A stretch of DNA of 64,000 nucleotides from the NCBI GenBank assembly GCA_963921195.1, contig OY992537.1:64406400-64470399 (forward strand), read 5' to 3'. Source of the DNA: Pegoplata infirma (taxonomy: Eukaryota; Arthropoda; Insecta; Diptera; Anthomyiidae). The notes under the pieces were generated by a model. That model worked only from the letters and a program-made list of their open reading frames with translations, did not search any database and was not told the DNA's origin. The translations under genes and the position numbers were made by a program. Below, in pieces: positions 1-11,830 of the stretch (its first letter is position 1; each line of letters starts with the position of its first letter).

Positions 1-3000
1 TTACAATTAGAGGCGGGATTTTCCAAAAAGTCCTCCATTAGAATTTTATTTCCGCGAGAGAATCGTGCAGTCCAATTTTCAAGTATCTAGGACTATTTGT
101 TCAGCAGATACAAAATTGGCCTACTTTCCCCCTTTTCCCCCTTGAAAGAAGAATTTTTTAAAAAGTATTTCTTTCCGAATGTTATTTCCGTGGGAGGATC
201 GTACAGTCCAATTTTCAAGTATCTAGAACCATTAGTTCAGCAGATTCAAATTGCTCTATTTTCCCCTCTTTTCCCCCTTAAAAGAGGAATTTTTAAAAAA
301 GTATTCCTTTCCGCATGTTATTTTCGCGGGAGGAAATACAGTCCAATTTTCAAGTATATAGGACCATTACTTTAGCATATACAAAATTGCACTACTTTCC
401 CCTTTTCTCCTCCTTAAAAGCGAAATTTTCAAAAAAGTACTTCTTTTAGAATGTTATTGCCGCGATATGATCCCATATTCCAAATGTCATGTTTCTTAGA
501 CCATTAGTTTAAAGTTTAGCAAATTGCCCTATTTTCCCCCTTTTGGGCCTCCTTAAAACCAAAATTCTCAAAAAAACATATTTTTCAAAAAATAATTTCC
601 GCGAGAGCATCCAGATTCAAAATTTCAAGTTTGTTCAGAAGATACAAAATTGCCCTATTAAACCCCTTCTACCCCCACCCCCACCCTTATAAAAGGATTT
701 TTCAAAATATTACTTTTTACAAAATGTTTTTTCCGCGAGAGGATCATAGATTTAAAATTTCAAGTTTCTGGGACCATTCGTTTAGCAGATACGAAATTGC
801 CCTTCTTTCCCCATTTTTCCCCCTTTAAAAACGAATTTTCAAAAAAGTACTTCTTTTAGAATGTTATTTTCGGGATAGGATTGTACAGTTCAAATTTTAA
901 GTATCTAGGACCATTAGTTCAGCAGATACAAAATTGCCCTACTTTCCCCCTTTTTTGCCGTAGAAGCGGAATTTTTAAAAAAGTTTTTCTTTAACAATGT
1001 TAGTTTAGCAGATACAAAATTGCCCTACTTTCCCCATTTTTCCCCGTAGGAGCGTAATTTTTAAAAAAGTTTTTCTTTAACAATGTTATTTCCGCGAGAG
1101 GATCGTACAGTTGAAACTTCAAGTATCTAGGACCATGAGTTCAGCAGATTCAAAATTACCCACTCACCCCCTTTTTCCCTGGAATTTTCAAAAAGTACTG
1201 CCTTTAGAATATTATTTCCGCGAGAGGATTGTACAGTTCAAATTTCAAGTATCTAGGACCTTTAGTTCAGCAGATGCAAAATTACCCTACTTTCCCCCCT
1301 TTTTCCCCCGTAGAAGCGGAATTTTTGAAAAAGTTCTTCTTCTTCAAGAATGTTATTTTCGCGAAAGGATCGTACAGCTTAAATTTCAAGTATTAAGGAC
1401 CATTCAGTAGATTCAAAATTGCCCTACTTTCCCTATTTTCCCACAGAATTTTGAAAAAGTACTTCCTTCAGAATGTTATTTCCACGAGAGGATCGTTCAC
1501 TCCAAATTTCAAGTATCTAGGGCCATATTTTCAGCAGATACAAAATTGACCTGCCTTCCTCTTTTTCCCCCTTTTAAGCGGAATTTTCAAAAAAGTACTT
1601 TTTTCAGAATGTTATTTCCGCGAGAGGATCGTGCAGTCCACGCGAGAGGATCGTGCAGTCCTATTTATTCAGCAGATACAAACCGGAATTTTCAAAAAGT
1701 ACTTCTTTCAGAAAGTTATTTTCGTGAGAGGATCGTATAGCCCAAATTTAAAGGATCTACGACCATTAGTTCAGCAGACACAAAATTACCCTACTTTCCC
1801 CCTTTTTCCCCCTTAGAAGCGAAATTTTCAAAATAGAACTTTCTTCACAATGTTATTTCCGCGAAGGATCCCATAGTCAAAATTTTTAAGTTTCTGGGAA
1901 AATTAGTTCAGAATATACAAAGTGTACCAAATTGTCCTATTATCCCCCTTTTTACCACCCTAGAAGCGGAATTGAAAAAAAACTTTGAGGATCTTATAGT
2001 CCAAACTTTAAGTTTCTAGGACCATTAGGTCAGAAAAAAGAAAATGTACCAAATTGCCCAATTTTCCCCCTTTTCCCCTTCTTATAAGTGCCTTTTTAAA
2101 AAGTACTTTCTTCAGAATATTATTCCCGCGAGAGGATCCTATAGTCCAAATTTTAGGTTTCTGGGACCATTAGTTCACAATATAGAAAATTTTCAAAATC
2201 GTCCTATTTCCCCCTAAATTTGAATGAAAAATTTTCAAAAAATACTTTATTCAGAACATAATTTCCGCGAGAGGATCATACAGTCCAAATTTTTAAGTTT
2301 CTAGGACCATTAGTTCAGAAGATACAAAATGTACCAAATTATCCTACTTTCCCCCTTTGAACCCCCTAGAATCAGAATTAAAAAAAAACTTTGTTTCAGA
2401 AAGTTTTTTCCGTTAGAGGATCTTATAGTCCAAACTTTAAGTTTCTAGGGCCATTAGGTCAAAAGATAGAACATGTACCAAATTGCCCTTTTCCCCATTT
2501 CCCCTTCTTATTTTTTTTTTTAAATACTTTCTTTAGAGTATTATTTCCGCGAGAGGATCCTATAGTCAGTAATCTAATAGTCTAAATTTTAGGTTACTGA
2601 GTTCAGAAGATCGAAATGTTCAAAATTGTCCTATTTCCCCCTAAATTTAAGTGATTAAATCAATAAATTTCCAAAAATAAAAAAATAAATGAAAAAAAAA
2701 ATTGAGTAAAAAATTTGAGTCAAAAAAATAAGCGAAAAAAATTTTGATTTAAAAAAAAATTGAATAAAAAAAATTTGGGTGAAAACACCTTCTAAGTAAA
2801 AAATTTAAGTAAAAAAAATTGAGTTAAAAAACTGAAGAATAAAATACAATTGAGTCAAAAAAATTTTTAGTAAAAAAATTGACTGAAAAAAATTTGAAGG
2901 AAAAAAAAATTTGAGTGAAAAAAAAATTTGAGTGAAAAAAAATTTGTAAAAAAAATTGAGTAAAAAAAAATTTTGAGTAAAAAAAAAATTTGAGTGAAAA

Positions 3001-3840
3001 AAAATTTTGAGTGAAAAAAAATTTGAGTGAAAAAAAATTTGTAAAAAAAAAAATTTTGAGTGAAAAAAAATTTTGAGTAAAAAAAAATTTTGAGTGAAAA
3101 AAAATTTTGAGTGAAAAAATTTTAGTGAAAAAAAATTTGTAAAAAAAAAAATTTTTGAGTGAAAAAAAATTTTGAGTAAAAAAAAAATTTTGAGTGAAAA
3201 AAAATTTTGAGTGAAAAAATTTTAGTAAAAAAATGTTTTTTCCCCGAGAGGGTACTATAGTTCAAATATCTAGTTTCTAGGACCATTAGTTCAAAATTCA
3301 CCAAATTGCCCTATTTTCCCCCTTTCCCCCCCCCCCCCCGGCCCCTTAAAACCGGAATTTTGAAAAAAGTACTTTTTTCAAAATGTTATTTCCGCGAGAG
3401 TATCCTATATTCAAAATTTCAAGATTGTAGGACCATTAGTTCAGAAGATACAAAATGTACCAACTTGCCCTATTTTCCCCCTCCCCCCACCTTAGAAACG
3501 GAATTTTCAAAATATTACTTTTTCCAAAATGTTATTTCCGCGAGAGGGTCCTAGACTTCAAATTTCAAGTTTCTGGGACCATTTGTTTAGAATATAAAAA
3601 ATGTACCAATTTGCCCTATTTTCCCCTTTTCCCCCCCTTGGAGGCGAAATTTTCCAAAAATATTTTTTTCGAAATTTTATTTCCGCGAGAGGATCCTAGA
3701 GTTCAAATTTGAAGTTTCTAGGACTATTAGTTCAAAAGATACAAAATCCCCCAAAGGGGCCTATTTTCCCCCTTTTGCCCCCCTTAGAATCGGAATTTCC
3801 AAAAATTCCTTCTTAGTGGGTGGTTTTGTCGGGAGCCGAA
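1..3840 (+). repeat. Tandem array of a roughly 130-190 bp unit (TTTCCGCGAGAGGATC repeat)
   Basis: More than twenty diverged copies of a unit containing, in order, TTTCCGCGAGAGGATC, CCAAATTTCAAGTTTCTAGG, ACCATTAGTTCAG, a CCCCCTTTTCCCCC tract, AGAAGCGGAATTTTC and AAAAAGTACTTCTTTCAGAA. Spacing varies by deletions and by a few copies with an extra AAAATGTACCAAATTGCCC segment. Apparent reading frames here are repeat translations, not genes. The array lies in the first intron of the GOLPH3 gene. Confidence 0.85.
2640..3235 (+). repeat. A-rich minisatellite, about 16-18 bp unit
   Basis: About thirty copies of GTGAAAAAAAATTTTGA-like units, interrupting the larger array. It is purine-rich on the plus strand and pyrimidine-rich on the minus. 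Confidence 0.85.
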
Positions 3841-3960
3841 CCTACATTCCAAATTTCAAGTCTCTAGCTTCAGCGGTTTGGGCTGGGCGATGATTATTGC
3901 CAATCAGTCAGTCAGTCAGTCAGTCAGTCAGTCAGTCACCACACTCTTTTATATATATAG
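3840..3960 (+). repeat. Array terminus with CAGT microsatellite
   Basis: The 1-3840 array ends in AGCGGTTTGGGCTGGGCGAT followed by eight CAGT units (about 3905-3938) and a TTTTATATATATAG tail. The same terminal block recurs at 34380-34440 and 35175-35240 at the ends of related arrays, so it is part of the element rather than chance. Confidence 0.7.
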
Positions 3961-4613
3961 AAGATTCGCATTGATGTGATTTAGTAAAATATTGAGTGAT
4001 GAAAAACCCTTCATTCCACATAACCTAAAAATACAAAAGGCTTTAATTTGGCTGGTGGTTGACTTATCTGAACAGAATTAGATATCAAATTGTATTTAAA
4101 TAAGTACAATCATATTTTTTTACACACAAAAATTCTATAGCAAATTTTTTTTGCATACCAAACATTTTACGGAATTCTTTTTTTGATTTTTTTTATTAAT
4201 TTCTTTTTCTTGTTTTTTAAAAAAAAAATTTCACATTTTTTTTTTCAAATACATAAAGTTATTTGCAATGATCTTTTTAAGAATGATTTTACTTTAAAAT
4301 ATTATTTGTTGTTGCGACTAGAATCACTTTTATGGGCATAAGTGTTCCTTATGACACTCCTTTAATTAATCCAACTGTTTTAATATTTGTACAAAGTTGC
4401 TTAACATACCCATGTCCTCAGATGTAAAAAACAACATGTACCGATATGCAGCAAAAGCAGGCCAAAGGGAAAAACTCTAAACCCTCTAAAATAAAATTCT
4501 GTTGTGATCTTTCAAAACACCTATTTTTTTTTGGTTTACTCTACCAGAAATAATCGTCAGAACCCCGTAATTTTGGAAAAAGTTTAAAAATGTGTACAGT
4601 GTTATTTTAAATA
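3960..4613. other. AT-rich intronic sequence, nothing recognised
   Basis: No coding frame, RNA gene or clear repeat boundary was seen. Confidence 0.4.
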
Positions 4614-4876
4614 TATCGTCGGTGCGCCAACCAAAACCGCTATGTGTATTTAAAAAAATTTTTTTAAGAGCCTTAAATAACAGCTAAATTTGTTACTTTT
4701 ACGCTGTTTTTTAAAATTCAAATTAATGTAAATAGAAAATTTGCAATATTCTTTAAATATTTATGAAAGAAATATTACTTTAAAGCACTGCTTAAGGTTA
4801 AAATAATACTGATTTCTAAGCCTTTTAAAAAAATTTTGAAAAACACAAAGCGGTTCTGGTTGGCGCACCTACGATA
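4614..4876. mobile_element. Short inverted-repeat MITE
   Basis: About 260 bp, bounded by ATCGTCGGTGCGCCAACCAA and its near-perfect inverse ending TTGGCGCACCTACGAT, with an AT-rich interior and no coding capacity. Target duplication is unclear. Confidence 0.6.
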
Positions 4877-5149
4877 TGTAAAATAATTTTAACGATATCT
4901 CAAAAACCGTTCGACCGATTATAAATTTTTTTTGACATTCGTGTTCAGCACATCAAGATTAATAAATATGATGCAAAGCAAGACGTATTTTTTTTTATTT
5001 TTCCCAATTTTGTTCTCACAAACAAACTTTAATTTTTAACCGACCGAGCTCATGTTTAGTAAATTTTTTTTTATCCTCATCTCACACAAAAATGCGCTCC
5101 GATTTTGGAAAATCAAAAATAAAAAAAATAAGGTCCACCTGAAATTCTA

Positions 5150-5400
5150 CAGCATTGCCAATTGAATTTGGAAAGTGTGTTTTAAAGTTTTGCAAGGAAA
5201 TTCTAAAATTGTCCAAATACATTTTCAAATTTACTAAACGTATTTTTAAATTACCCAAATCTATGTTAAAATTGTCCAAATATATTTTAAAATTGTGTAA
5301 ATGGATTTTAAAATTGTCCAAATATATTTTTAAAATGTTGAAATGAATTTTAAAATTGTCCAAATATAATTCAAAATTGTACAAATAAAATTTGTTGGTA
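5150..5400. repeat. Minisatellite, about 27-30 bp unit
   Basis: Eight or so copies of TTTTAAAATTGTCCAAATATA-like units. It explains both apparent reading frames here (plus and minus), which are periodic in the repeat. A diverged relative is at about 7370-7490. Confidence 0.75.
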
Positions 5401-5439
5401 AAATTTTTCGCCTGCGGCGCTTTCATCGGAGTTGCATGC

Positions 5440-5560
5440 TGTTTTTAAATTCATTAGACTACTACGCTGTGATAGATTAATATATAGCGTGGTTCTGCAA
5501 GTAAGAGCCGGGGGTTTGGGTTCGATTCCCACCAGAGCCTTTGTATGTTAGCAACAACGG
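5440..5560 (+). repeat. tRNA-like fragment, possible SINE head
   Basis: GGGTTCGATTCCCACC is an exact RNA polymerase III B-box with T-arm. About 30 bp upstream, AGCGTGGTTCTGCAAGTAAG is only a weak A-box. No cloverleaf could be drawn with confidence, so this is more likely a decayed SINE than a tRNA gene. Confidence 0.3.
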
Positions 5561-6170
5561 AACGGTTTTGCTTCAGCTTATTCTTGGGTAATTAAATATA
5601 TAATTTATAAAAAAACACGATAATAATATACTGATTTATTGTGACATACATATTTCAGTTTTGACATTTTAAGATTTTGACAAAAAATAAAACCAAAATA
5701 AAATTGGGCAATTTTTCATATATAATTTTTGGGTAATTTTTCGTAATGAAAAATCACCCAATTTTTAATTTAGAAATTTTGCCCAAAAACTATGAAAATT
5801 TGTCCAAAAATGTTGGGTAATTTTTCATATGAAATATGACCCAAATTTGTATGAAAAATTTTTGGGCGATTTTGCCTACAGCCTTTTTAATAATACATTT
5901 AGAAACTTTTTAAAATACATTTGGAAAATTTTAACATACATTTGGGTACAGTTTGTCAGTTTTAAGTACAGTTTGTCATAAAGACAATGCAATGAATATT
6001 ATTATATTAATTACACAGGGCGACAAGATTTGAAAAAAAGTCGAAACCTTTATCCTAAGAGTTAGAGTTGCGCTGAATACAAATCTGTAATCAGAACTTC
6101 TCCATCACATCAGGTTTTCGAGATATCTTAGCTTAAAGTTAGAAAAAAATTGTTTTTCGCCGTTTTCGAG
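5560..6170. other. AT-rich intronic sequence
   Basis: Contains short self-complementary TTGGGTAATTTTTC motifs at 5700-5880 but no bounded element and no gene. Confidence 0.35.
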
Positions 6171-6177
6171 ACGCGAA

Positions 6178-6847
6178 TAGGGTTATATAGTCGCAACAAA
6201 AAGTCGACTTTTCGACTTTTTTCAATTTCTAAAAAGTCGATTTTTTGACTTTTCGACTTTTTTCAAATTTTAAAAAGTCGACTTTTCGACCTTTCGATTT
6301 TTTAAAAAGTCGACTTTTTTCGACTTTTCGACTTTTCGACTTTTTTCGACTTTCTTCAACTTTTTAACTTTTTTAGACCTTTTCCAACTTTAAAAAGTCG
6401 ATTTTTTGGTTGTAATTTATTTATCAAAAAAAGTCGAAGAAATCGAAAATGTGGAAAAGGTTGAAGTCGACTTTCGATTTATAGAACCCTATCACTGAGG
6501 TGTTTACAATAATCAAAAATATTGGTAAAAATTGCAGTTAACACTTTCTAACTCATGAATTTGGCATTGATATTTTTGCTTCACATACATTTTTTCACAT
6601 ACATGGAAACATCAATAGCTTCAGTTGTTATTAAACTCGGCTCTCATTTGAAATTTTTTTCAGAAGAAAGAAATTATTTTCATTTAGCAAAAGTAATAAC
6701 AAAAATTTTAAAAAAATCTAAAAAAGTCGAAAAAGTCGAAAGCAAAAGTCGACTTTTCGACTTTTTAAGAACAAAAAAGTCGATTTCGACTTTTCGACTT
6801 TTTCATACAAAAAGTCGATTAATCGACTTTTCGACTATAGAACCCTA
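6178..6847. mobile_element. hAT-like non-autonomous element with AAAAGTCGAC subterminal repeats
   Basis: Termini TAGGGTTATATAGTCG and CGACTATAGAACCCTA are inverse. They are flanked by near-identical 8-bp sequences (GACGCGAA at 6170-6177, AGCGCGAA at 6848-6855) consistent with an aged hAT duplication. Both ends (6195-6480 and 6715-6840) are packed with AAAAAGTCGACTTTTCGAC-type palindromic repeats. No transposase; the frame at 6555-6848 is mostly repeat translation. Confidence 0.65.
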
Positions 6848-7165
6848 AGCGCGAATTCGCCTTTAGTTATAAAACCTGATATATTGTCTAAAAGTCCGAC
6901 TTATTACCTTTAAAATAAATGTTTAACCTCTGTAGTACCCTGTTTCTTCTCTGAGATATATTAACATGAAGTTTGAAAAATTCGCGTTTTTGCTATATTC
7001 ATGGTATTTTTGCTATGAATGCAAATTCACTCTCAGCCAAACACAGAGTCACGAAACGAGGGGAAACTTCAGGTCACGAAACAAAGAGAAACTTCTGAGA
7101 TATCAGAGATGAAAAAAGATATTGCTAAGGTTAAGGGTTTTTTTTAACTTTAAGCTGTGATATCT

Positions 7166-7268
7166 CGAAAAGTATACCGAGGGCTAATATTCAAAACTTG
7201 CTATCTGCTGTGTAATAACATAGCAGGTAGCAAGTTTTGAATATAAGCCCTCGATACTCTTTTCTATG
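7166..7268. repeat. Perfect-arm palindrome, about 100 bp
   Basis: Arms around GGGCTAATATTCAAAACTTG and its inverse CAAGTTTTGAATATAAGCCC, separated by a few bases; probably a small foldback MITE. Confidence 0.55.
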
Positions 7269-7500
7269 GCTTACACATTTTTGGCCTGTGTTATTTGCAA
7301 CTTTATTTTAATTTGGAAAATGTATTAAGTTGAGAATTGAAAAACTTTTTAGTTACAAAAATTGTAAAATTGGATAATTTTTCAAATACATTTCGATAAT
7401 TTTAAAATGATTTCGAAAATGTTAAAATATATTTGGAATTTTTTTAAAATACAATTGGACAATTTTAAAATATATTTGGATAACTTTAAAATACATAATG

Positions 7501-7720
7501 TGCTCGATTCTGGAATACAATTTCACCATTCACCTAATTTTTAAAAAATGTATATTCTTTTGAATTTTAAGATTTTAAAATTTGTTTTTGTAATTATTAT
7601 ATTATTATATTAACTTTATCTTAAATTGTTACAAGAAAAAATTATATAATCTTAAAATTCGAAAGAATATCAATTTTTAAAAATTAGGTGAATGGTGAAA
7701 TCGTATTCCAGAATCGAACA
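7501..7720. mobile_element. Foldback MITE, about 220 bp
   Basis: Arms of about 85 bp, starting CTCGATTCTGGAATACAATT and ending with its inverse, around an AT-rich loop. No coding capacity. Confidence 0.6.
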
Positions 7721-7739
7721 GATTATTATAGACATTTGG

Positions 7740-8450
7740 AAAATTTTAGTATACTGTGGCGTATTCCTTTTCACCTTAAGGGATTAATTAAACTAGGTCA
7801 TGTTGTACCACGTTTAAAAGATATTTTTATAAGCCGCCTCTTTGAAAAATAAACATTTAAATTTTCAGGGTCAAAGGTCAAACTTAGAAACAAATAAAAA
7901 TTCCCGGTTAGGGCCCTAATCTTAATAAGTTCCTAATTTGTTATGTTATTTAAATAATGCTGAACTCCTATTTAGCATTTTTGTCATTGAAATGAAATTG
8001 GGGTATCGTTTATGAATTTAGTTAAAATTAAAAAAATAAAATAAATAATTTATTCTTTCTAAATTCTGTTTAGTAGTAGTGAGTAACTGATGGGTCTAAT
8101 CAAAAAGAAAAACAGAATAAAATATACAACAACGTCATCAAAACAAGACTTTTTTTTATACTGGTACACACAACACACACTTGACAAAATGTAAAGAAAT
8201 TCAATTAAAATTAAAATAAAGAACCAACAAAAACAATACAATAAAAGATGATGTGGAAGATGACAAAATGATGAGGATGGATGAAAAATTGAAGTCTTGG
8301 AATAATATATAGAGAACTCATGAAAAAACAAGATTTCGATGTATTGTTTAATTTTGTAATAAAAATTTGCATAAAAAATAAAATTAAAAAAAAAATCAAG
8401 TCTTTTAAGAAATTGGTGATAAAAGATAGAAAAAAATAAGAAACGTAACT
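7740..8450. other. GOLPH3 intron 1, unique-looking sequence
   Basis: AT-rich sequence between the last repeat and the GOLPH3 donor site. No second GOLPH3 exon was found here; the minus-strand frames overlapping 8059-8453 are intron translation. Confidence 0.5.
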
Positions 8451-8453
8451 AAC

Positions 8454-8672
8454 CTCTTTATCTTTTAAGCCCAATAGTAAAACTTCTTCCATTAATGTTA
8501 AACGTGTCTCTTTGGAGTCACCATCATCAATGTTATCCTCTTCATCTTTATTATCCAAAATATCTGGATTATCTTCGGGTGTATTAGCATTTCCGGATGC
8601 ACTGCCACCACCTTCAGCCCCATTTTCTCTAGGGCGTACAGTACGTCTTACCAAACCATCTGAGCGATTCAT
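8454..8672 (-). CDS. sau: GOLPH3 (sauron/rotini type) first coding exon, partial gene
   Basis: First coding exon, 73 codons, of the Golgi phosphoprotein 3 family. GOLPH3 is a PI4P-binding peripheral trans-Golgi protein that links membranes to MYO18A and F-actin and sorts glycosyltransferases; in Drosophila it also acts in cytokinesis. The exon opens with MNRSDGLVRR, followed by a Gly/Ser then acidic low-complexity stretch (about residues 17-52), then the diagnostic SKETRLTLMEEVLLLGLKDKE segment at 53-73 that begins the GOLPH3 fold. It ends in phase 0 at GAG|gttagt, exactly where family members continue with a Gly-Tyr-Thr segment. No second exon is visible on the minus strand down to base 1, so the rest is outside the window and intron 1 exceeds 8.4 kb. 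The start is the first ATG, preceded by AAACC. Family assignment is firm; the symbol is by similarity to the Drosophila gene. Confidence 0.93.
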
Positions 8673-9440
8673 GGTTTTTCAGCAAACAAACAATTCCCTT
8701 TTTAAAAAAATACTTATTTGTTTAGAGTTGTATTAGAATTTTCCACAAATGGGTGCTATTATTTTTTTAACTATTTTAATATTTCTTTTTCTTCTGCTGT
8801 TGGTATTGGTTTTTTTTTAATGGTGTTGCAATTTTTTTTGCTTTCGTTAACACTTATACATTTACACAAAAATCACAATATTTTCGAAAACATTTGCCTT
8901 TTTTTAATTTTTAAACTTTCTTAATTACTTTTTCAATTTATTTCTCGTTTTTTCTTTAAGAATAAGATGATTTTTTTATATTTTGTAATAATTTTTCTAA
9001 AATTTTACTTAATTTTTTTTATAATTATTCGTGTTTTTCTTTTAATGATTTTTTGACATTCCACGACGAAGAAAAATTCATCATTCACAGTTGTATTTAA
9101 AAGTACTAAAAAAGGGAACTATTGCAAAAGAAACAAAAGATTATTAAAAATTAGTAACTTTTTAATCAAAATTGGGACGGCAAGCGTTTAAAATTGAACA
9201 GAACAACCACGGCACGGCACTTGTCAAACGATTTGACATTTTAAAAACGGGTTTGTTTATTTTTTGCTATTCAGCTGTTTTGGCATACGAAATAAAACTC
9301 TTTATGGTTTTTTACGATCATGGGCAATTTAGTAAAATTGAAAAAGTTCAAATAATTTAACAACAAGTTTTTAAAGGGTTTTTTTTAATATTACGCAAAC
9401 TTTAAACAGAAATAAGCAAAAACTTTTCAAAATATTACTA
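8673..9440. other. GOLPH3 upstream region
   Basis: Presumed 5' leader and promoter of the minus-strand GOLPH3 gene, AT-rich, with no TATA box that can be called. At 9190-9240 it carries a short piece (GAACAGAACAACCACGGCAC) related to the inverted-repeat element at 14812 and 17181. Confidence 0.35.
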
Positions 9441-9922
9441 CACGCAAAAAAATATTTTACCAAGCGCTTGGTAGGAATCACAATAAACAAGATTTTTGCG
9501 TATACACTCAACCAAAAATCATTGTATTCCCAAAGAAAATCGTAGTAAATTCAACAGAAATCATTGTTGATTTTGACCCTACAAATATTTATGTTGATTT
9601 CAACATTAATTGTTGTCAGTTTTTGTAAAAGTTTGTTAAATTCTGTAAAACTTGATTTACAATGGGTTTACTAATTTTTCTACTAAGATATTTCTATGAG
9701 TGTATTATGCGAGAACTAATAATATTTTACCAGGCGCTTGCATAATTATACCTAACTTTGCAAACGTTTCAAGAAATTTCCCATGAGCTTGCATAATTTT
9801 ACTAACTTTAAGATAAAACAAGCAAACGCTTGGTAAAATGTTATAAGTTTTTGCATAATATACGAAAAAATATTGTTTAACGTAATTCCTCCCAAGCGCT
9901 TGGCAAAATATTTTTTTGCGTG
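9441..9922. mobile_element. TA-MITE with CACGCAAAAAAATA termini, interrupted by a second TA-MITE
   Basis: Inverted ends CACGCAAAAAAATATTTTAC and its near inverse, flanked by TA on both sides. The internal motif AAGCGCTTGG recurs several times. At 9505-9702 it is interrupted by another MITE. Confidence 0.65.
9505..9702. mobile_element. TA-MITE (CACTCA terminus) nested in the 9441-9922 element
   Basis: 198 bp, starting CACTCAACCAAAAATC and ending ATTTCTATGAGTG, with TA duplicated at 9503-9504 and 9703-9704. The interior is TTGATTTCAACA-like short repeats. Confidence 0.6.
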
Positions 9923-10621
9923 TATTTTTCACATAAGAAAACTTTTGACAGATACAGCAACAAAATACATGGGGGTTCGTTTTTGTAATTTTCTTGGTTT
10001 CTTCTTCAATTCGTCGACCTGAAGCTTGAGTAAGTTAAAGTAGAAAAAAACTTGTGCCAAAAAAACAGCTGATCAGAGCGACACTATGCTGTGTTTTTCA
10101 ATAAGTGGATTTATTTTCGAATTAATCTAATTTAGTTTAAAAAAAATGTTTTAACATGCCAAAACAACTCTGTAATATTTTTACCATAATATTCGTTAAA
10201 GTAACAATTCCGAAAAAATAATAAAAAAATTTGGAGAATGAAAAAAGATATAAATAAATCAAAATTAATCTAAAATGACATTATTTAATCCCACACTAAA
10301 AAAAAGCTTCGTGACGGTAATGAAAATTGACATTAGCTTAATGAAAAATTACTCAAAAATTCAACCGAAGTCGGGTTTCATTTGATCAATGAAACTGGTG
10401 TCATACACGCAAAAAAAAAAAATATGTCGGAGTGAGCAAAAATCTGGCATAAAATTACAACCGACGAAGTAGTTTTCGTAATTTAGCCAAAACGCTTATG
10501 TAAAAAATTTTGAAAAAAATGCTAATTAAGCAAAAACTTGGTAAAATATACCAAAAGAAATATGGTGAAATATACCACAATTATTAGAAAATGTGACTAA
10601 AAATAATGCTAAAAATTACCA

Positions 10622-11397
10622 CACTCAGAAAATTATGTAAGTTACTACATGTTAGTTATTTGTATATTTTACAGTAGTTAGTTGTTTTCAACTAAAAAGT
10701 TAGTTGTTTTTGTATGAAAAATATCAAACAACTATTTCTGTTAGTTATTTTAAGTCGTTTTTTTGAACAACTAACAAAAAAGTACTGCAATGTAGTAACA
10801 GTTAATGAAAGTAGTTAATTATATTTTTTTATCTCTGAAAAAATTTCAAAGTTTTTTTTTCCAAAAAAAAAAAAAAATTTTTTATTTTTCACATCTTTTT
10901 TTTTTAAAAAAAAAACTTGGAAAAAATTTGGTCTTAATTTTTTTTTTTTTTTTCTGAAAAATTTTTTGGAAAAAAAAAATATATATTAATAATATGATCC
11001 AATGATCAGTTTTTATTTATTTTTCCAATTTTTATTTACAACTCATTTTAAATAATTTTAACCTAACCGAGAACTGGTAACAATGACCGTCGTCTCATTG
11101 TAGCGAAATCGACCAAGGGTTTTGGTGGGAATCGAACCCACGACACCCTGTTTCATAGGCTAGCACGCTACCAACTAGCCTACAGGGGCTAGTTTTTTTT
11201 ATTTTTACTACATATTAGTTGTTTTGACTACAAATGTTAGTAATTTTTACTACATAAGTCAGTTGTTTTTTGTCAGTTAAAATAACTAACATTGTTAGTT
11301 GATTTAACTGAAAAAGTAGTTGACCCCAAAACAACTTACAAAGTAGTTATTTTAACTGACATTTTCAGTTGATTTTACTAACATAATTTTTTGAGTG
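10622..11397. mobile_element. TA-MITE family with GTTAGTTGTTTT motif, copy 1, carrying a SINE
   Basis: Ends CACTCAGAAAATTATGTAAG and CTAACATAATTTTTTGAGTG are inverse. The interior is full of GTTAGTTGTTTT and AACTAAC motifs. Interrupted by a tRNA-derived SINE at about 10995-11189. Copy 2 at 11830-12390 shows the uninterrupted structure. Flanking dinucleotides are CA here rather than TA. Confidence 0.7.
10995..11189 (-). mobile_element. tRNA-derived SINE, copy 1
   Basis: Read on the minus strand: GCCCCTGTAGGCTAGTTGGT (A-box TAGGCTAGTTGGTAG), then GGGTTCGATTCCCACC (B-box), a tRNA-unrelated body with AACCTAACCGAGAACTGG in plus orientation, and an ATT-rich tail. About three differences separate it from the copy at 49318-49537, so the family was recently active. 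Confidence 0.8.
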
Positions 11398-11399
11398 CA

Positions 11400-11830
11400 A
11401 ATTTATGCTAAAATAAATTTTTAATAAATTTTTGTAAAAATTTGTATATTTGTTGAATTAAAATTTTTCACAGAATAAATCCATATTAATATAATAAATG
11501 TTGTCTTGGATTTAATTTACCACCGACCAACTGACCCTTTTTGTACAATTTTCTCCAGTGACTGCTGCCTACGCTTCTTCACGAAAGCATCCTGTAAAAA
11601 TAGAAAATTATTACAAAACATAAATTTTTAGTTTAAAAAACTGGTAAACCCCATTGGTCTCTTGTTATGGAGGAACACTTACTTGGTCATTCCATTTGTA
11701 ACTCATCAAAACAGGTCTGGACTCCCTTGGCTTTGCGTTTTTAATTTTATAACTAAAGGCAGGACTGGTGCCCACGCTCTTTATTGTAGTGAAGGATTCG
11801 CCAAAGCTTCAAAAATGTATTTACCAGTAC
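11400..11830. repeat. Flanking repeat, direct duplicate of 12392-12560
   Basis: The stretch CCTGTAAAAATAGAAAATTA and the HINE-like CATTCCATTTGTAACTCATC at about 11590-11730 reappear, diverged, at 12394-12510, so MITE copy 2 is bracketed by direct repeats of older transposon sequence. The frame at 11662-11889 crosses a MITE boundary and is not a gene. Confidence 0.45.

Noticed and set aside
97..3712. Several open frames of 60-100 codons on the plus strand
   Set aside because: They share periodic residues (YFRER, SPNFK, YFPPFPP) and follow the tandem DNA unit; no gene would have this.
3905..3938. CRISPR-like direct repeat
   Set aside because: Simple CAGT microsatellite without spacers; eukaryotic DNA.
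5082..5426. Overlapping plus and minus frames rich in KLSKYI or DNFKI repeats
   Set aside because: Translation of a 27-30 bp minisatellite in both directions.
6555..6848. 97-codon plus-strand frame
   Set aside because: Second half is translation of AAAGTCGAC subterminal repeats of the hAT-like element.
8059..8453. C-terminal part of the minus-strand frame continuing GOLPH3 exon 1
   Set aside because: It follows a good donor (GAG|gttagt) at the exact point where GOLPH3 homologues continue differently, and turns into hydrophobic low-complexity text.
11100..11190. tRNA gene
   Set aside because: A and B boxes are present, but the sequence continues into a shared 100 bp body and an ATT tail found at 49318 too; it is a SINE head.
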